64,000 bases of DNA from Candidatus Thiodiazotropha sp. 'RUGA' (GTDB taxonomy: Bacteria > Pseudomonadota > Gammaproteobacteria > Chromatiales > Chromatiaceae), in the NCBI GenBank assembly GCA_016842065.1, contig JAEPDS010000001.1:152293-216292 (forward strand), given 5' to 3'. Under the pieces are notes generated by a model that was given only the letters and a program-made list of their open reading frames with translations, made no database searches and was not told where the DNA came from. A program made the translations under genes and the position numbers. This document shows positions 18,489 to 28,437 of the stretch, piece after piece; the first letter of the stretch is position 1, and every line of letters begins with the position of its first letter.

Positions 18489-19795
18489 GGGGGACTCAAC
18501 TCTTCCAAAAGTACTTCAACATAAGCTTCGTCACGCAGGCGACGCAGCCACAACTCTATCGCTTCTTCCGATTTCTGTTTCTGAATTTCCTGCCGTGCCT
18601 TGTTCTTCAGCACCTCTTCGGTGCTGTCGTGCTGTCGGCGCTCCAGAGGCTGTACGATATGCCAGCCGAATTGGGTTTTAAAGGGCTGGCTGATCTCATC
18701 GATCGCCATCGCATTCATCTGCTCCTCAAACTGGGGCACCAGATCTCCTGGACTGGTCCAGCCCAGGTCACCGCCCTTGATGGCTGATGCCTTGTCGTCA
18801 GAGTGTGATCTGGCGAGGGTCTCAAAGCCATCCCCATCGATGATGCGTGCACGCAGGGTTTCCAGACGCTGGCGAGCTTCATCGTCGGAGACGATCTCAT
18901 TGGTGTTGATCAGAATATGGCGGGCATGGGTCTGGTTGATGATCATTTTCTGGCCGCCTTTTACCTCGGCCAGCTTGACGATGTGGAAACCGGACGCATT
19001 GCGGATCGGGGTACTGATGCTTCCCGCATCCATCTCATCGACCACGCTGGTAAACAGGCTGGGTATTCTCGAGGTCTCGATCCAACCCAGATCACCTCCT
19101 TCCAAGGCCTGGCGACCATTCGAGTGGCGTATCGCCAGTTCACTGAAATCACCACCCTCAAGCAGTTCCTGATGGATCTCTGCTGCGCGTTTTTTTGCTG
19201 CCTGTACATCCTGGGGAGAGGCCCCTTCCGGTGTTGCGATCAGTATATGCAGCAGGCGTACGGCGGTTCTCTGGCGGCTGGAGCCTATCTCCCGGGCAAG
19301 AAAATTCTTGATATCCTGTTCGGTGATGACGATCCGGTTGATCACCTCTTTCTGTTTCAGCCGGTTTATCAGGATGTCCTCCCGCAACTGTTCCCGGAAC
19401 AGGGGGAAACTGATGCCATCCATTTCAAGCGTCTCGCGAAGTTGCAGCAGGGTGATGTTGTTGGTTTCGGCAATATTGGCGATTGCCTTGGTGACCGTGG
19501 CGTCATCGACGCTCAATCCCAGACGGTTGGCTGCCTGAAGTTGCAACCGTTTGGCGATCATACGCTCCAGGATCTGCTCCTGAATGATCTTCATTGGCGG
19601 CAGGTTCTTCCGCGTTTGCGACATCTGGGCCAGCATTTCCCGGGTTTTATTGTCGAGTTCGCTTTTCGCAATGATGTCATCATTGACAATTGCCACGATG
19701 TAGTCGAGCTCTTTCACAGCCGCCGCTGACAGGGTGCTTGAGAGCAGCAGGCAGAGCAGCAGAAACAGTGAGATGAATGAGGATCGCTCAGACAT
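18485..19795 (-). CDS. surA: Periplasmic chaperone SurA (parvulin-type PPIase)
   Basis: A 436-residue outer-membrane-protein chaperone. It has a signal peptide ([20 protein letters not shown]), an N-terminal SurA domain (about 28-160), two parvulin rotamase domains (about 175-275 and 285-385) and a C-terminal helix. The parvulin repeats show typical RLLHILI and ARHILINT starts and GGDLGW motifs. It escorts unfolded barrels such as LptD and porins to the BAM complex. It lies 2 bp downstream of lptD, a conserved pairing that couples LptD with its main chaperone. Confidence 0.96.
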   Translation of the reverse strand: MSERSSFISLFLLLCLLLSSTLSAAAVKELDYIVAIVNDDIIAKSELDNKTREMLAQMSQTRKNLPPMKIIQEQILERMIAKRLQLQAANRLGLSVDDATVTKAIANIAETNNITLLQLRETLEMDGISFPLFREQLREDILINRLKQKEVINRIVITEQDIKNFLAREIGSSRQRTAVRLLHILIATPEGASPQDVQAAKKRAAEIHQELLEGGDFSELAIRHSNGRQALEGGDLGWIETSRIPSLFTSVVDEMDAGSISTPIRNASGFHIVKLAEVKGGQKMIINQTHARHILINTNEIVSDDEARQRLETLRARIIDGDGFETLARSHSDDKASAIKGGDLGWTSPGDLVPQFEEQMNAMAIDEISQPFKTQFGWHIVQPLERRQHDSTEEVLKNKARQEIQKQKSEEAIELWLRRLRDEAYVEVLLEELSPP

Positions 19796-19797
19796 GA

Positions 19798-22032
19798 CTA
19801 TCGCTCAGGCCGGTAACCGTAGATGGACTGCTCCAGTTCCCGGTCAGCCTGCTGACCCAGTGAACCGAGACCCCGCAACTCAAGTTGCAGCATAAATCGC
19901 GACTCCTCATCTTCATCTTTATCCTCATTGGCCACATAGCGCTGGTAAAAGGTTCTGAGTTTCCAGCAGCAGCGGCCACCATACTCGAAACCCACTATTC
20001 TATTCATATTCCTGTCATAAAGGTATGAGTGCTTCCATTTTCCGAACACACTGAGTTGCCGGCCAAAGGGCCAGAAGACCGAAACATCCAGATCCTCGAT
20101 CGAATTCCGCTTGTAATTGTAATCGACATTGAACAGCTGACGGGCTGCCGTACGGTAGCGCAGGGTGAAGCGCCCCTTGTCGATATTATCCTCTTCCAGG
20201 TGAGGGTTTCTGCGCAAACTCAGACTGGTCTGCCAGGCTGAGCCGAAGCGGGCTGCCAATTCTGCCACAACCGCGGATGACGGGTCTTCCTCTGTTGAAC
20301 CGGTCAGCTGTACCTGCCGGTCATCGGCATAGTAGATCTGACCGATACTGGCGCGTAATCGTTCCAGTCCGTTATCGGCCTGGAACCAGCGGGTGGTCAG
20401 GCCGAAGGCGAGTTGATTGGCGTCACCGAACCGGTCACTGCCGCTAAAGCGGTTCTCTTTGAACAGATTGGAGAACTTCAGGTCCAGGTCGGCTGTGTCG
20501 AAATCCGGAATATCCGATTGATCGTCATGCTCGGCATACAGATAGTAGAGCCTCGGTTCCAGCGTCTGATAGGCGTTGTGTCCGAACCAGGATGTCTCAC
20601 GTTCGAATACCAGCCCGCTGTCGAGACTGAAGGCCGGTACGAAATAGTCCGGTTTGCTCTCCTGGGCAGAGTCGTCCAGGTCCAGCTCATAAGCGGCGTA
20701 GTTGAGGCTCAGGTTGGGCGTCAGATGGCCCCAGCTACGGCGCATTGGCAGACTGATGCTGGGGCGTAGAATCAATCGTTCACCGTTGCTCAGCGTGTCG
20801 TGCTTGAAGTGGGTGTATTCACCGCGAAAACCAAGGTTGAAGCCAAAAGGGTTGTCATAGCTACGGTAGCTGGTATGCAGTTGTGGCAGCCGGCGATAGG
20901 GGCGATTGCTTTGACTCAGGGTCTCATCGATGGTCTGAAAACTCTGTAGTCTGCCGAGCAACTGCCAGTTGCCCTGGCGGTAGCGGATCTCGCCTACCCG
21001 TTCCAGGTTACGGGTGCTGGTGATCGCCAGGCCGGTGCCGAAATCATCCAGATAGTCACTATCACTCACCGCATCGGTTTCGATGCGGGTGGTCATACCC
21101 TTGATCGGTCGACTCACATGGTAGAAGCGTAAGGCGCGTCGTTCTTCTCCGTGGTCCGGACTCTCAACTTGGTCGTTGGGTAGCAGCTCACCACTGATCT
21201 CTGCCCGTTGCCGGCTACCCAGATAGCGAAACTCGGCCCCCATCATGAGTCCACGTTTACTCATCCAGCGAGGGGTCAGAGTGGCATCGTAGTTGGGTGC
21301 CAGATTGAAATAATAGGGCGTGGAGAGCTCACTACCCCGTCGGTTGGAAGAGCCTGCCGAAGGGATCAGAAAACCGGTTTTTCTGCGCTCATCCACAGGA
21401 AAGGTGAAGTAGGGCATGTAGAGTATCGGCACGCTGCCGAGTCTTAATCTGGCATGTGTGGCGCTGCCCCAGCCCTCCTGCATATCGATCTCCAGGTCTG
21501 CAGCGGCGAGACTCCAGTCGTTTTTACCGGGGGGGCAGGTGGTGTAGGTAACGTCCTGATAGTTTGACTGCTGCTTATTGATCAATTCGACTCTGTTTGC
21601 CGCCCCGCGGGCATTGACATCAGTCATTCGAAACTCGACCTGATCGAGCCAACCACGCTGGTTGTCCAACTCCAGATATCCCTGGTCGGCGCTGAAGCGA
21701 AGTCCGGGCTGTAGGACGAACAGGTTGCCGAACAGTTCTGCAGCGCGACGTGCCTCGAAATAGGTCAATCGGTCAGCTTCCGCATAGCCATCGAACCGCC
21801 ATAGTTTTACCGCGCCACTCAACTCTGTTTGCGCCGAATTCTGATCGTGGCTGATCTGCTCGGCGGTCAGTTGTATCGGCTGCTGTGGGACGGGTCTTTG
21901 CGGTACAGCATGGTCATGTTGTGGTACCTGGATTGAGCAACTATGCCAGCTTATCCCTTGGTCCAGTCTGGAGGGATCAGCGGCGTTGACGACAAAAGGC
22001 CAGAGCAGTGACAGGCTGAACCAGCAAGCCAT
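19798..22032 (-). CDS. lptD: LPS-assembly protein LptD
   Basis: An outer-membrane beta-barrel that, plugged by LptE, inserts lipopolysaccharide into the outer leaflet. I chose the ATG at 22032 because it begins a good signal peptide (MACWFSLSLLWPFVVNA). Upstream in-frame starts at 22089 and 22224 lack ribosome-binding sites. The 744-residue product has the N-terminal OstA beta-jellyroll followed by the barrel. The four cysteines needed for the LptD inter-domain disulfides are present: one in WHSCS, one in YTTCPP and the CC pair in GGRCCWK. The end GLGSLG...SIYGY is typical. First gene of lptD-surA-pdxA. Confidence 0.92.
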   Translation of the reverse strand: MACWFSLSLLWPFVVNAADPSRLDQGISWHSCSIQVPQHDHAVPQRPVPQQPIQLTAEQISHDQNSAQTELSGAVKLWRFDGYAEADRLTYFEARRAAELFGNLFVLQPGLRFSADQGYLELDNQRGWLDQVEFRMTDVNARGAANRVELINKQQSNYQDVTYTTCPPGKNDWSLAAADLEIDMQEGWGSATHARLRLGSVPILYMPYFTFPVDERRKTGFLIPSAGSSNRRGSELSTPYYFNLAPNYDATLTPRWMSKRGLMMGAEFRYLGSRQRAEISGELLPNDQVESPDHGEERRALRFYHVSRPIKGMTTRIETDAVSDSDYLDDFGTGLAITSTRNLERVGEIRYRQGNWQLLGRLQSFQTIDETLSQSNRPYRRLPQLHTSYRSYDNPFGFNLGFRGEYTHFKHDTLSNGERLILRPSISLPMRRSWGHLTPNLSLNYAAYELDLDDSAQESKPDYFVPAFSLDSGLVFERETSWFGHNAYQTLEPRLYYLYAEHDDQSDIPDFDTADLDLKFSNLFKENRFSGSDRFGDANQLAFGLTTRWFQADNGLERLRASIGQIYYADDRQVQLTGSTEEDPSSAVVAELAARFGSAWQTSLSLRRNPHLEEDNIDKGRFTLRYRTAARQLFNVDYNYKRNSIEDLDVSVFWPFGRQLSVFGKWKHSYLYDRNMNRIVGFEYGGRCCWKLRTFYQRYVANEDKDEDEESRFMLQLELRGLGSLGQQADRELEQSIYGYRPER

Positions 22033-22412
22033 CTCAAAGACTTCGACTGGCCCTCTGTCTGTTTTGCAATCGTATCGGCCGGTGGACATTATTGAGGAGG
22101 TACCTGCCTTATGCCGTTGCTGCCTGGGGAACCTTTGTTGGTGCGGTGTTTCATACTGTTTGACGATTATGGCGTGGCCTGTTGCACTATGCTCTCGGTT
22201 TGCGTTGTGGGGTAAGTAGGGCAAACCGCTACGACTCGCAAGTGGTATTGGACCTGACCCTGTGGATTCAGGTTAAAGCCTGCCGGTGACTGCAAATCTG
22301 GTTTTTGTGACAACCGCGCCGCTCGACAGGTTCGCGATTGATAAATCATCACGCAGGCCGGGATAAATTCGCATAGAATCTGCCGGACATCAAATTCTTC
22401 GCACCATGAGGA

Positions 22413-23600
22413 TTGAGCTTGACCACTGTTACCCGCCGTTTTCTGCTGAGCTTGGCGATTCTGATTGTCACCGTATTGACTGTACTGCTTCTGATCGCCA
22501 CCCGGCCAGAGGCCAATATGGAGATCAAAGAGCCTGTGGTTACCCGGGTGGAAGTGACCCGTGTGGCGCAGCGTGATGTGCTGCCGGAAGTGACCTATAC
22601 CGGGCTGCTGCGTCCCCGTCAGACCGCTTCGTTGAGATTTGAGGTGTCTGGCGAATTGCTACAGCGTCATGTGGAGCCTGGGCAGAGGGTCGAGGCGGAG
22701 AGTCTGTTACTGCAGCTGGAGGATGCGGACTATCAGGATGCCTTGACTGAAGCCGCCTCACAATTGAGTGAGACCCAGGCTACCCTGCAGCGTGATCAGA
22801 AGCTACTCGATCTGGCCAGGGAGAACCGACGTCTGGCTGAGCGGGAGTATGAGCGACTGGAGAAACTCGGTAAGGGGTCACTGGCCTCGGTTTCAACCCT
22901 AGAGAGCTCGCGTCAGCAGCTGATCAATCTACAGGCTGAAGAGGCTCGACTGGCATTCAGCCTGCAAAGTAACAGAGCGCGCATTGAGCGACAGCGTGCC
23001 GCGCATAGCCGCGCACAGCGGAATCTTGATCGAACCCGTCTGCAGGCCCCATTCAGTGGTCGGGTCAACCGGGTGATGGCCGAAGCCGGTGACTATGTGA
23101 GTGCCAATACTCTGGTATTGGAGCTGATCGATAGCCGAAAGCTGGAGCTTCGGGTAGCGGTCAATGGTGATGTTGTGGCGGCACTGGAATTGGGACAACA
23201 ACTGGCTGTGGAGGTCGGTGAGCAGCAGGTAAGCGGAAAGCTGATCGCCCTGCAATATGACCCGGACAGTCAGACCCATACCCATCCTTTACGCATTCAG
23301 GTTGAAAACCGGGGACTGATTCCGGGGCAGCTCGGGCAGGTCAAACTGCCATTGAGAGAGAGAAAGGCGGCCTTGGTTGTACCCGCTTCAGCTCTGTTGC
23401 GCGAAGAGGGTAAACACTATGTGTTTCTGATCAGGGACAACCATCTGGTACGCCAGGAGATTGTCCCCGGACTGCACTATGGGGACCTGCAGATCGTGCA
23501 ACATGGGCTGCAGCCGAATCAGCAACTGGTGGCGCGGGACGTGGACGTGTTGAGTGAGGGTAATGAGGTACAGATAGAGGATCTCAGACCGGATGATTGA
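22413..23600 (+). CDS. RND efflux periplasmic adaptor (membrane fusion protein)
   Basis: About 395 residues: an N-terminal membrane anchor (FLLSLAILIVTVLTVLLLIA), a lipoyl/barrel-sandwich domain, a long alpha-helical hairpin (about 100-205, rich in Leu/Glu/Arg) and beta-barrel domains, as in HlyD/AcrA adaptors. Translation may start at TTG 22413 or, with better spacing from GAGG, at TTG 22419; both are non-ATG. It overlaps the permease gene by 8 bp. No outer-membrane channel gene is adjacent, so the pump may recruit a TolC encoded elsewhere. The exported substrate is unknown. Confidence 0.88.
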   Translation: MSLTTVTRRFLLSLAILIVTVLTVLLLIATRPEANMEIKEPVVTRVEVTRVAQRDVLPEVTYTGLLRPRQTASLRFEVSGELLQRHVEPGQRVEAESLLLQLEDADYQDALTEAASQLSETQATLQRDQKLLDLARENRRLAEREYERLEKLGKGSLASVSTLESSRQQLINLQAEEARLAFSLQSNRARIERQRAAHSRAQRNLDRTRLQAPFSGRVNRVMAEAGDYVSANTLVLELIDSRKLELRVAVNGDVVAALELGQQLAVEVGEQQVSGKLIALQYDPDSQTHTHPLRIQVENRGLIPGQLGQVKLPLRERKAALVVPASALLREEGKHYVFLIRDNHLVRQEIVPGLHYGDLQIVQHGLQPNQQLVARDVDVLSEGNEVQIEDLRPDD

Positions 23601-26600
23601 TTTCTCCATTCGCAATCCGTTGATCGTCAATCTGTTGCTGGTCATCATCCTGATGGCCGGGCTGGTCTCCTGGTACGCCATGCCACAAGAGATGTTTCCC
23701 GTGGTGGAGCAGGACAAGGTGAGTATCAAGACCATCTTCGAGGGTGCGTCCCCCGAAGAGGTGGAGCGACAGATTACCCTGCCGATCGAACAGGAGCTGG
23801 ATGGCCTGGCCGATATCGATGTGATCAGCTCCACCAGTTATGAGAGTCTCTCCAATATTCTGATCGAATTGAAAAGCGGTTCGGATGTAGACAACTTCAT
23901 GCGCAAAGTGCGCACCGCACTCGACCAGGTTGATGATCTGCCTTCCGAGGCGGAAGAGCCGGAACTGGCCAGGCTTGAAACCCGCTTTCCGGTCATCTCT
24001 GTCAGTCTCTATGGTGAGATATCCCGGGGTGAACTCTATCGGCTGGCCGAGCAGATCAAGGATGAGTTGATACAGATACCCGGCACCGCTTCGGTCGGGG
24101 TGGCCGGTGACCGGGAGTGGGAGATCTGGGTAGTGGTCGATCCTCAGGTGCTGGCTGCCCGGGGTGTCTCCCTGAATCTGATCTCCAAGGCACTGCGCAA
24201 CAATCTGCGGGACCTGCCCGGTGGTACCCTGAAGTCCAGTGGTGGGGATATCCGCTTGCGTGGTATGGGAGTACCTCCCGATCCACAACAGATGGCCGCG
24301 ATTGTTCTACGTCACAACGAAATGGGCGGGCAGCTGCGATTGGGTGATCTTGCTCAGGTTCAGCTGCGTCATGAGGAGGCGCAGACCCTGGGGCGCTTCA
24401 ATGGCAAGGCCTCTGTCAATCTGACACTCAATAAAACCAGTCAGGCGAGTACCATCGAAGTGGCCAAGCTGGTCAGGGCCTATGTGGCAGAGCGTCAGCA
24501 GTCTCTGCCTGTCGGTGTGAAGCTGGGGTTGTTCAGTGATCTCTCTGTCTACGTCAAGAACCGTCTTGAGACGGTAAAGTCATCCGGCATCGTCGGTTTG
24601 GCTCTGGTCTTGCTGGCACTCTATCAGATGCTCAACTTTCGGGTGGCGTTCATCACCGCACTGGGTATTCCGGTCTCATTCCTGGTGGCTGTCATCGCCC
24701 TCTACATGCTGGGATACAGCATCAATATGGTCTCCCTGTTTGCCTTTCTGATTGCACTGGGATTGATCGTGGATGATGCGATCATCGTCAGCGAGAATGT
24801 CTATCGTCATCTGGAATCGGGTGAATCGCCCACCTATGCGGCAACCCAGGGAACCCGTGAGGTCTACTGGCCAGTGGTTGCCTCCACTTCGACCACCATT
24901 GCCGCATTCATGCCGATGTTCGCGATTGGTGGAACCATGGGAGCCTTCATTTCGGTGATCCCGGTGGTGGTCACTTCATCGCTGATGGGATCCCTGCTGG
25001 AGGCGTTCGGCGTTCTGCCGTCCCATGCGAAAGAGTTTCTGCGCAGAACAAAAAACCGTAAAAACGGCAGGATCGATTGGTCGGCACTGAACCGGCGCTA
25101 TACTCAGCTGCTGCGCAAGTGTCTCGACTACCGCTATCCGGTTGCCATGTTGAGTGTGGGAGTGTTGGCGATCGCCGTTACTTTCGCCGCCACCAGGGTG
25201 CCGTTTCTGCTGTTCGGCCATGTGGATGTGGGTCAGTTCTTCATCAATATCGAGGCGCCGAGCACATACAGTATCGATGAGGCGTCACGTCTGGCTGACA
25301 AGCTGGAAGAGACGTTGATGCAGACCATTGGAGACGATGAACTGGAGACTCTGCTGACCAATGTGGGGGTGATGTTCATCGACTTTCATCGGATGCGCAT
25401 GGGGAGTCGCTACATTCAGCTGATCGTGGATCTGAAAAAGCAGAAGCCGCAGGGTTTCATCGAGCGATGGATCTCTCCGGTAGTCAGTCTGAATTTCACC
25501 AGGGAGGGGAGCCGGGAACGCAGCTCTGCCGAAGTGATCGATGCGGTGCGTCAGGCGCTGCAACAGGTCCCAGGCATACAGCGGATGTCGATACTGCGTG
25601 CCCAGGGTGGCCCGGCGGGTGCCGATCTGGAGGTTGGCGTTCTGGGTGAGTCTGTTGCCCAGATCAGTCGCAGTGCAGAATCGATTCGCAGTTTTGTTCA
25701 GCGCTTACCGGGCATTTCGGATGCCCGCCAGGATATGGATCCGGGCAAGCTTGAGTATCGCTATGAACTGAATGAGCGGGGGCGCCGCTTGGGGCTCACT
25801 CAAACTCAATTGGCAGATGCGGTGCGAACCGGTTTTCTCGGGCTCAAGCTCGCCTATGTGAGCTGGCAGGACAAGCGGATTCCGGTACGTCTGATCTATG
25901 ATGACGAGTTGCGTCATGATGCCGGTGCCTTGTCACGTCTGCCGATTACCCTGGACGATGGGCGCACGGTCTATCTTGGCGATGTAGCCGATATTCAGGA
26001 AGCCAGAGGCTTCAACACCATCAATCGACGCAATCTGAGTCGATTGGCGACAGTGACCGCTGAAGTGGATGCCAAGATCACCACGCCGAATCAGGTGATC
26101 GAGCAGATAACGAGCGAGTTCTCCACGCTACCTGAAGGGCAGCGCATCATCTTTCTTGGCGAGAAGAAAAAGGCCCAGGAATCCATGGCGGGAATGAAGC
26201 GGGCCGGGATTATTGCCCTGGCGGTGATCTTTTTTATCCTGGCGGCATTGTTCAAGTCACTGCTTGATCCATTGGTGGTGATGTTTGCTATACCCTTCGG
26301 TGCAATTGGAGTCATCTTCGGGCACTGGTTGTTTGATTTCAATCTGCAGTTTTTATCCTTGATCGGCTTTCTGGCGTTGACCGGTATTGTCGTCAATGAT
26401 TCATTGATTCTGATCGATTTCGCCAAGCGTCTCAGGCGTGAAGGCTGGGAAAGAAAAGAGGCGATGGTGGAGGCGGGTAGGGTTCGCATAAGGCCGATAT
26501 TGCTAACCACCGCAACCACCTTCCTGGGTATCTCTCCACTGATCTTTTTTGCCACCGGTCAGACCGCGTTTCTCTCACCGATGGCGGTCAGTCTGGGGTT

Positions 26601-26733
26601 CGGCCTGGTCTTTGCGACCGTGCTGATCCTGCTGGCGCTTCCCTGTTTCTATCTGATCGCAGACGATCTGCGCAACCGGGTTTCAAGAAACAAGAGTCAG
26701 GTTGAGCCGGACTACGCTACTGAGAAACCCTGA
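23593..26733 (+). CDS. RND family efflux permease (AcrB-like)
   Basis: A 1046-residue inner-membrane proton-driven transporter. It has the duplicated architecture of RND pumps: TM1, a large periplasmic loop, TM2-6 around residues 330-470, TM7, a second loop, then TM8-12. The proton-relay region in TM4 contains GLIVDDAIIVSENVYRH with paired aspartates, and the second-half equivalent is GIVVNDSLILIDFAKRLR. It is coupled by overlap to the adaptor. The pair lies between lptD and amgK, genes often adjacent in relatives, so it may have been inserted there. Substrate not predictable. Confidence 0.9.
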   Translation: MIDFSIRNPLIVNLLLVIILMAGLVSWYAMPQEMFPVVEQDKVSIKTIFEGASPEEVERQITLPIEQELDGLADIDVISSTSYESLSNILIELKSGSDVDNFMRKVRTALDQVDDLPSEAEEPELARLETRFPVISVSLYGEISRGELYRLAEQIKDELIQIPGTASVGVAGDREWEIWVVVDPQVLAARGVSLNLISKALRNNLRDLPGGTLKSSGGDIRLRGMGVPPDPQQMAAIVLRHNEMGGQLRLGDLAQVQLRHEEAQTLGRFNGKASVNLTLNKTSQASTIEVAKLVRAYVAERQQSLPVGVKLGLFSDLSVYVKNRLETVKSSGIVGLALVLLALYQMLNFRVAFITALGIPVSFLVAVIALYMLGYSINMVSLFAFLIALGLIVDDAIIVSENVYRHLESGESPTYAATQGTREVYWPVVASTSTTIAAFMPMFAIGGTMGAFISVIPVVVTSSLMGSLLEAFGVLPSHAKEFLRRTKNRKNGRIDWSALNRRYTQLLRKCLDYRYPVAMLSVGVLAIAVTFAATRVPFLLFGHVDVGQFFINIEAPSTYSIDEASRLADKLEETLMQTIGDDELETLLTNVGVMFIDFHRMRMGSRYIQLIVDLKKQKPQGFIERWISPVVSLNFTREGSRERSSAEVIDAVRQALQQVPGIQRMSILRAQGGPAGADLEVGVLGESVAQISRSAESIRSFVQRLPGISDARQDMDPGKLEYRYELNERGRRLGLTQTQLADAVRTGFLGLKLAYVSWQDKRIPVRLIYDDELRHDAGALSRLPITLDDGRTVYLGDVADIQEARGFNTINRRNLSRLATVTAEVDAKITTPNQVIEQITSEFSTLPEGQRIIFLGEKKKAQESMAGMKRAGIIALAVIFFILAALFKSLLDPLVVMFAIPFGAIGVIFGHWLFDFNLQFLSLIGFLALTGIVVNDSLILIDFAKRLRREGWERKEAMVEAGRVRIRPILLTTATTFLGISPLIFFATGQTAFLSPMAVSLGFGLVFATVLILLALPCFYLIADDLRNRVSRNKSQVEPDYATEKP

Positions 26734-26754
26734 CCTGGCCAGCACATAAAACCA

Positions 26755-26784
26755 TTTGCGTTTATTCGCGTTCATTTGCGGACT
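26755..26784. repeat. Solo copy of repeat family A
   Basis: These 30 bases are the exact reverse complement of 17286-17315. The preceding AACCA is also shared with the right arm near 17446-17450. It lies in the 149-bp spacer between the RND permease and amgK, 21 bp after the permease stop. Confidence 0.8.
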
Positions 26785-26882
26785 GATTATCTGTCCTGCT
26801 TACAGGAACAGGTGACGAGCCGTTACTGATTCTGTACATTCCTGCAAATCTGATTTTTCAGGCAGCAGCATTTGGAGCCTTC

Positions 26883-27863
26883 ATGCCACAACGTATCGCG
26901 CAGCTTAAAGATTGGCTGAACACACTTCCGGAAATGGGCGACTTCTCTTTTGAACCGGCTTCCGGTGATGCCAGCTTTCGGCGCTATTTTCGTATCGGCG
27001 TGAAGAATGGCAGTTATATCGCAATGGATGCGCCAACCGATAAGGAGGATACAAAGCCTTTCATTCGGGTGGCGAATGAATTTGAGCGTATCGGATTGAA
27101 TGTGCCTCATATTCATGCCATGAATCTGGAGCAGGGATTTCTATTACTTGAGGATCTGGGAGATGTGCTCTATCTGGATCGTTTGAATCCCCACACGGTG
27201 GATCGTCTCTACGCTGATGCATTGAGTGCACTGGAGACCCTGCAGGCCCGCGGTCCGCGACAGGGACTGCCCCAATATGACCGGAATCTGCTGATCCGTG
27301 AGATGGAGCTGTTTCGTGACTGGTTGTTGGAAGCTCATCTGAAACTGCAGTTGAGCCAGGACGAACGGCAGCTGCTGGATGAGCTGTTTCAGTCATTGGC
27401 AGAAAACGCACTGCAGCAGCCCCAGGTCTGTGTACACCGGGATTATCACTCGCGCAATCTGATGGTCGTTGATTCCCACAATCCCGGTGTTATCGATTTC
27501 CAGGATGCGGTGATCGGTCCGGTCACCTATGATCTGGTCTCGCTGTTGAAGGATTGTTATATCGATTGGCCGACCGAACAGGTGGAGGCCTGGGCCCTGG
27601 GCTATTTTGATTCGGCCTGCCAATCCGGGGTACTTGCCGAGCAGCATGAGTCGAGCTTTCTGCGCTGGTTTGATCTGATGGGGGTACAGCGGCATCTGAA
27701 GGCCAGCGGTATCTTTGCCAGGCTGAACAAACGTGATGGTAAGCCTGGCTATCTGCAGGATATACCTCGAACCCTGGGCTATATCCTCGGGGTGGCGGAT
27801 CGCTACCCGTCAACTCAAGATCTGGGTGAGTTTCTTCGCCATCGGGTCATGCCCGGCCTGTAG
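26883..27863 (+). CDS. amgK: N-acetylmuramate/N-acetylglucosamine kinase AmgK
   Basis: A 326-residue aminoglycoside-phosphotransferase-fold kinase. Characterised AmgK phosphorylates the anomeric carbon of MurNAc or GlcNAc in the peptidoglycan recycling route that bypasses de novo UDP-MurNAc synthesis. Signatures are the N-terminal PASGDASFRRYFRI, the catalytic VCVHRDYHSRNLMV (HxDxxxxN) and the metal-binding GVIDFQDAVIGPVTYDLVSLL. A GGAG ribosome-binding site precedes ATG 26883. The usual partner murU, the uridylyltransferase, is not downstream; the next gene is a porin 575 bp away. Confidence 0.88.
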   Translation: MPQRIAQLKDWLNTLPEMGDFSFEPASGDASFRRYFRIGVKNGSYIAMDAPTDKEDTKPFIRVANEFERIGLNVPHIHAMNLEQGFLLLEDLGDVLYLDRLNPHTVDRLYADALSALETLQARGPRQGLPQYDRNLLIREMELFRDWLLEAHLKLQLSQDERQLLDELFQSLAENALQQPQVCVHRDYHSRNLMVVDSHNPGVIDFQDAVIGPVTYDLVSLLKDCYIDWPTEQVEAWALGYFDSACQSGVLAEQHESSFLRWFDLMGVQRHLKASGIFARLNKRDGKPGYLQDIPRTLGYILGVADRYPSTQDLGEFLRHRVMPGL

Positions 27864-28437
27864 ATGCCGGGTAACTTATCTTGCGGCCGGCTGGCGTTTT
27901 TTACCAAAGCCGTGGTTTTTTGGTGATTCTGATGTGAAAACGCTGAATTTGAGCCAGCTGCCTGCCCGGATTAGTTGTATTTATAAGGTTGTGTCTGTTT
28001 TTTGCGTCGGCAACCACCTATCTTAAAGTAAACTCAGGATTTTTTGCTCTAGATACCCGTTCTTAATCAGGTAATTCATAGGGATTATTCATAAGTTAAT
28101 TTGTTAAATTAATATATCTTATTGTAATTAAAAGTATTTTTGTGGGTGGTTACTTTCTAATGTTGTGATGTTTATGTAGTTAAAATTAGCGCAACAATAA
28201 CTGAGTGAATAGCTTGGTTTTAAACAAATCAAAATTCACAAATTTATCTAAATAAGTTAGTTAACTGACTGATATATATTTATTTAATAACTGCTTTATT
28301 TTGCCTGTATCAATTTTACAACAACGACTGTTTATGTGTCTTTTTTGCAAAAAAAGGCTTGCAATTTGGAATTTCGTTGTCTAATATCTGCATCGTAGTC
28401 AATTTTTCTACCCATCAATTCTTCGGAGTTAACTCAA
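27864..28437. other. AT-rich spacer upstream of the porin
   Basis: A 574-bp region, clearly more AT-rich than the rest of the window, with no convincing ORF. A CCCGGC/GCCGGG hairpin overlaps the amgK stop (27852-27871). From 28030 to 28350 the sequence is long runs of A/T, which would suit an activator- or nucleoid-protein-regulated promoter. The palindromic TTTTTTGCAAAAAA near 28342 lies just upstream of the porin -35 box. Confidence 0.5.
28359..28387 (+). promoter_or_regulatory. Sigma-70 type promoter of the porin gene
   Basis: The -35 TTGCAA (28359-28364) and -10 TATAAT-like TAATAT (28382-28387) are separated by exactly 17 bp. The predicted start near 28394 gives a leader of about 44 nt ending with GGAG 9 nt before the porin ATG. 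The upstream A/T tracts could act as an UP element. Confidence 0.75.
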
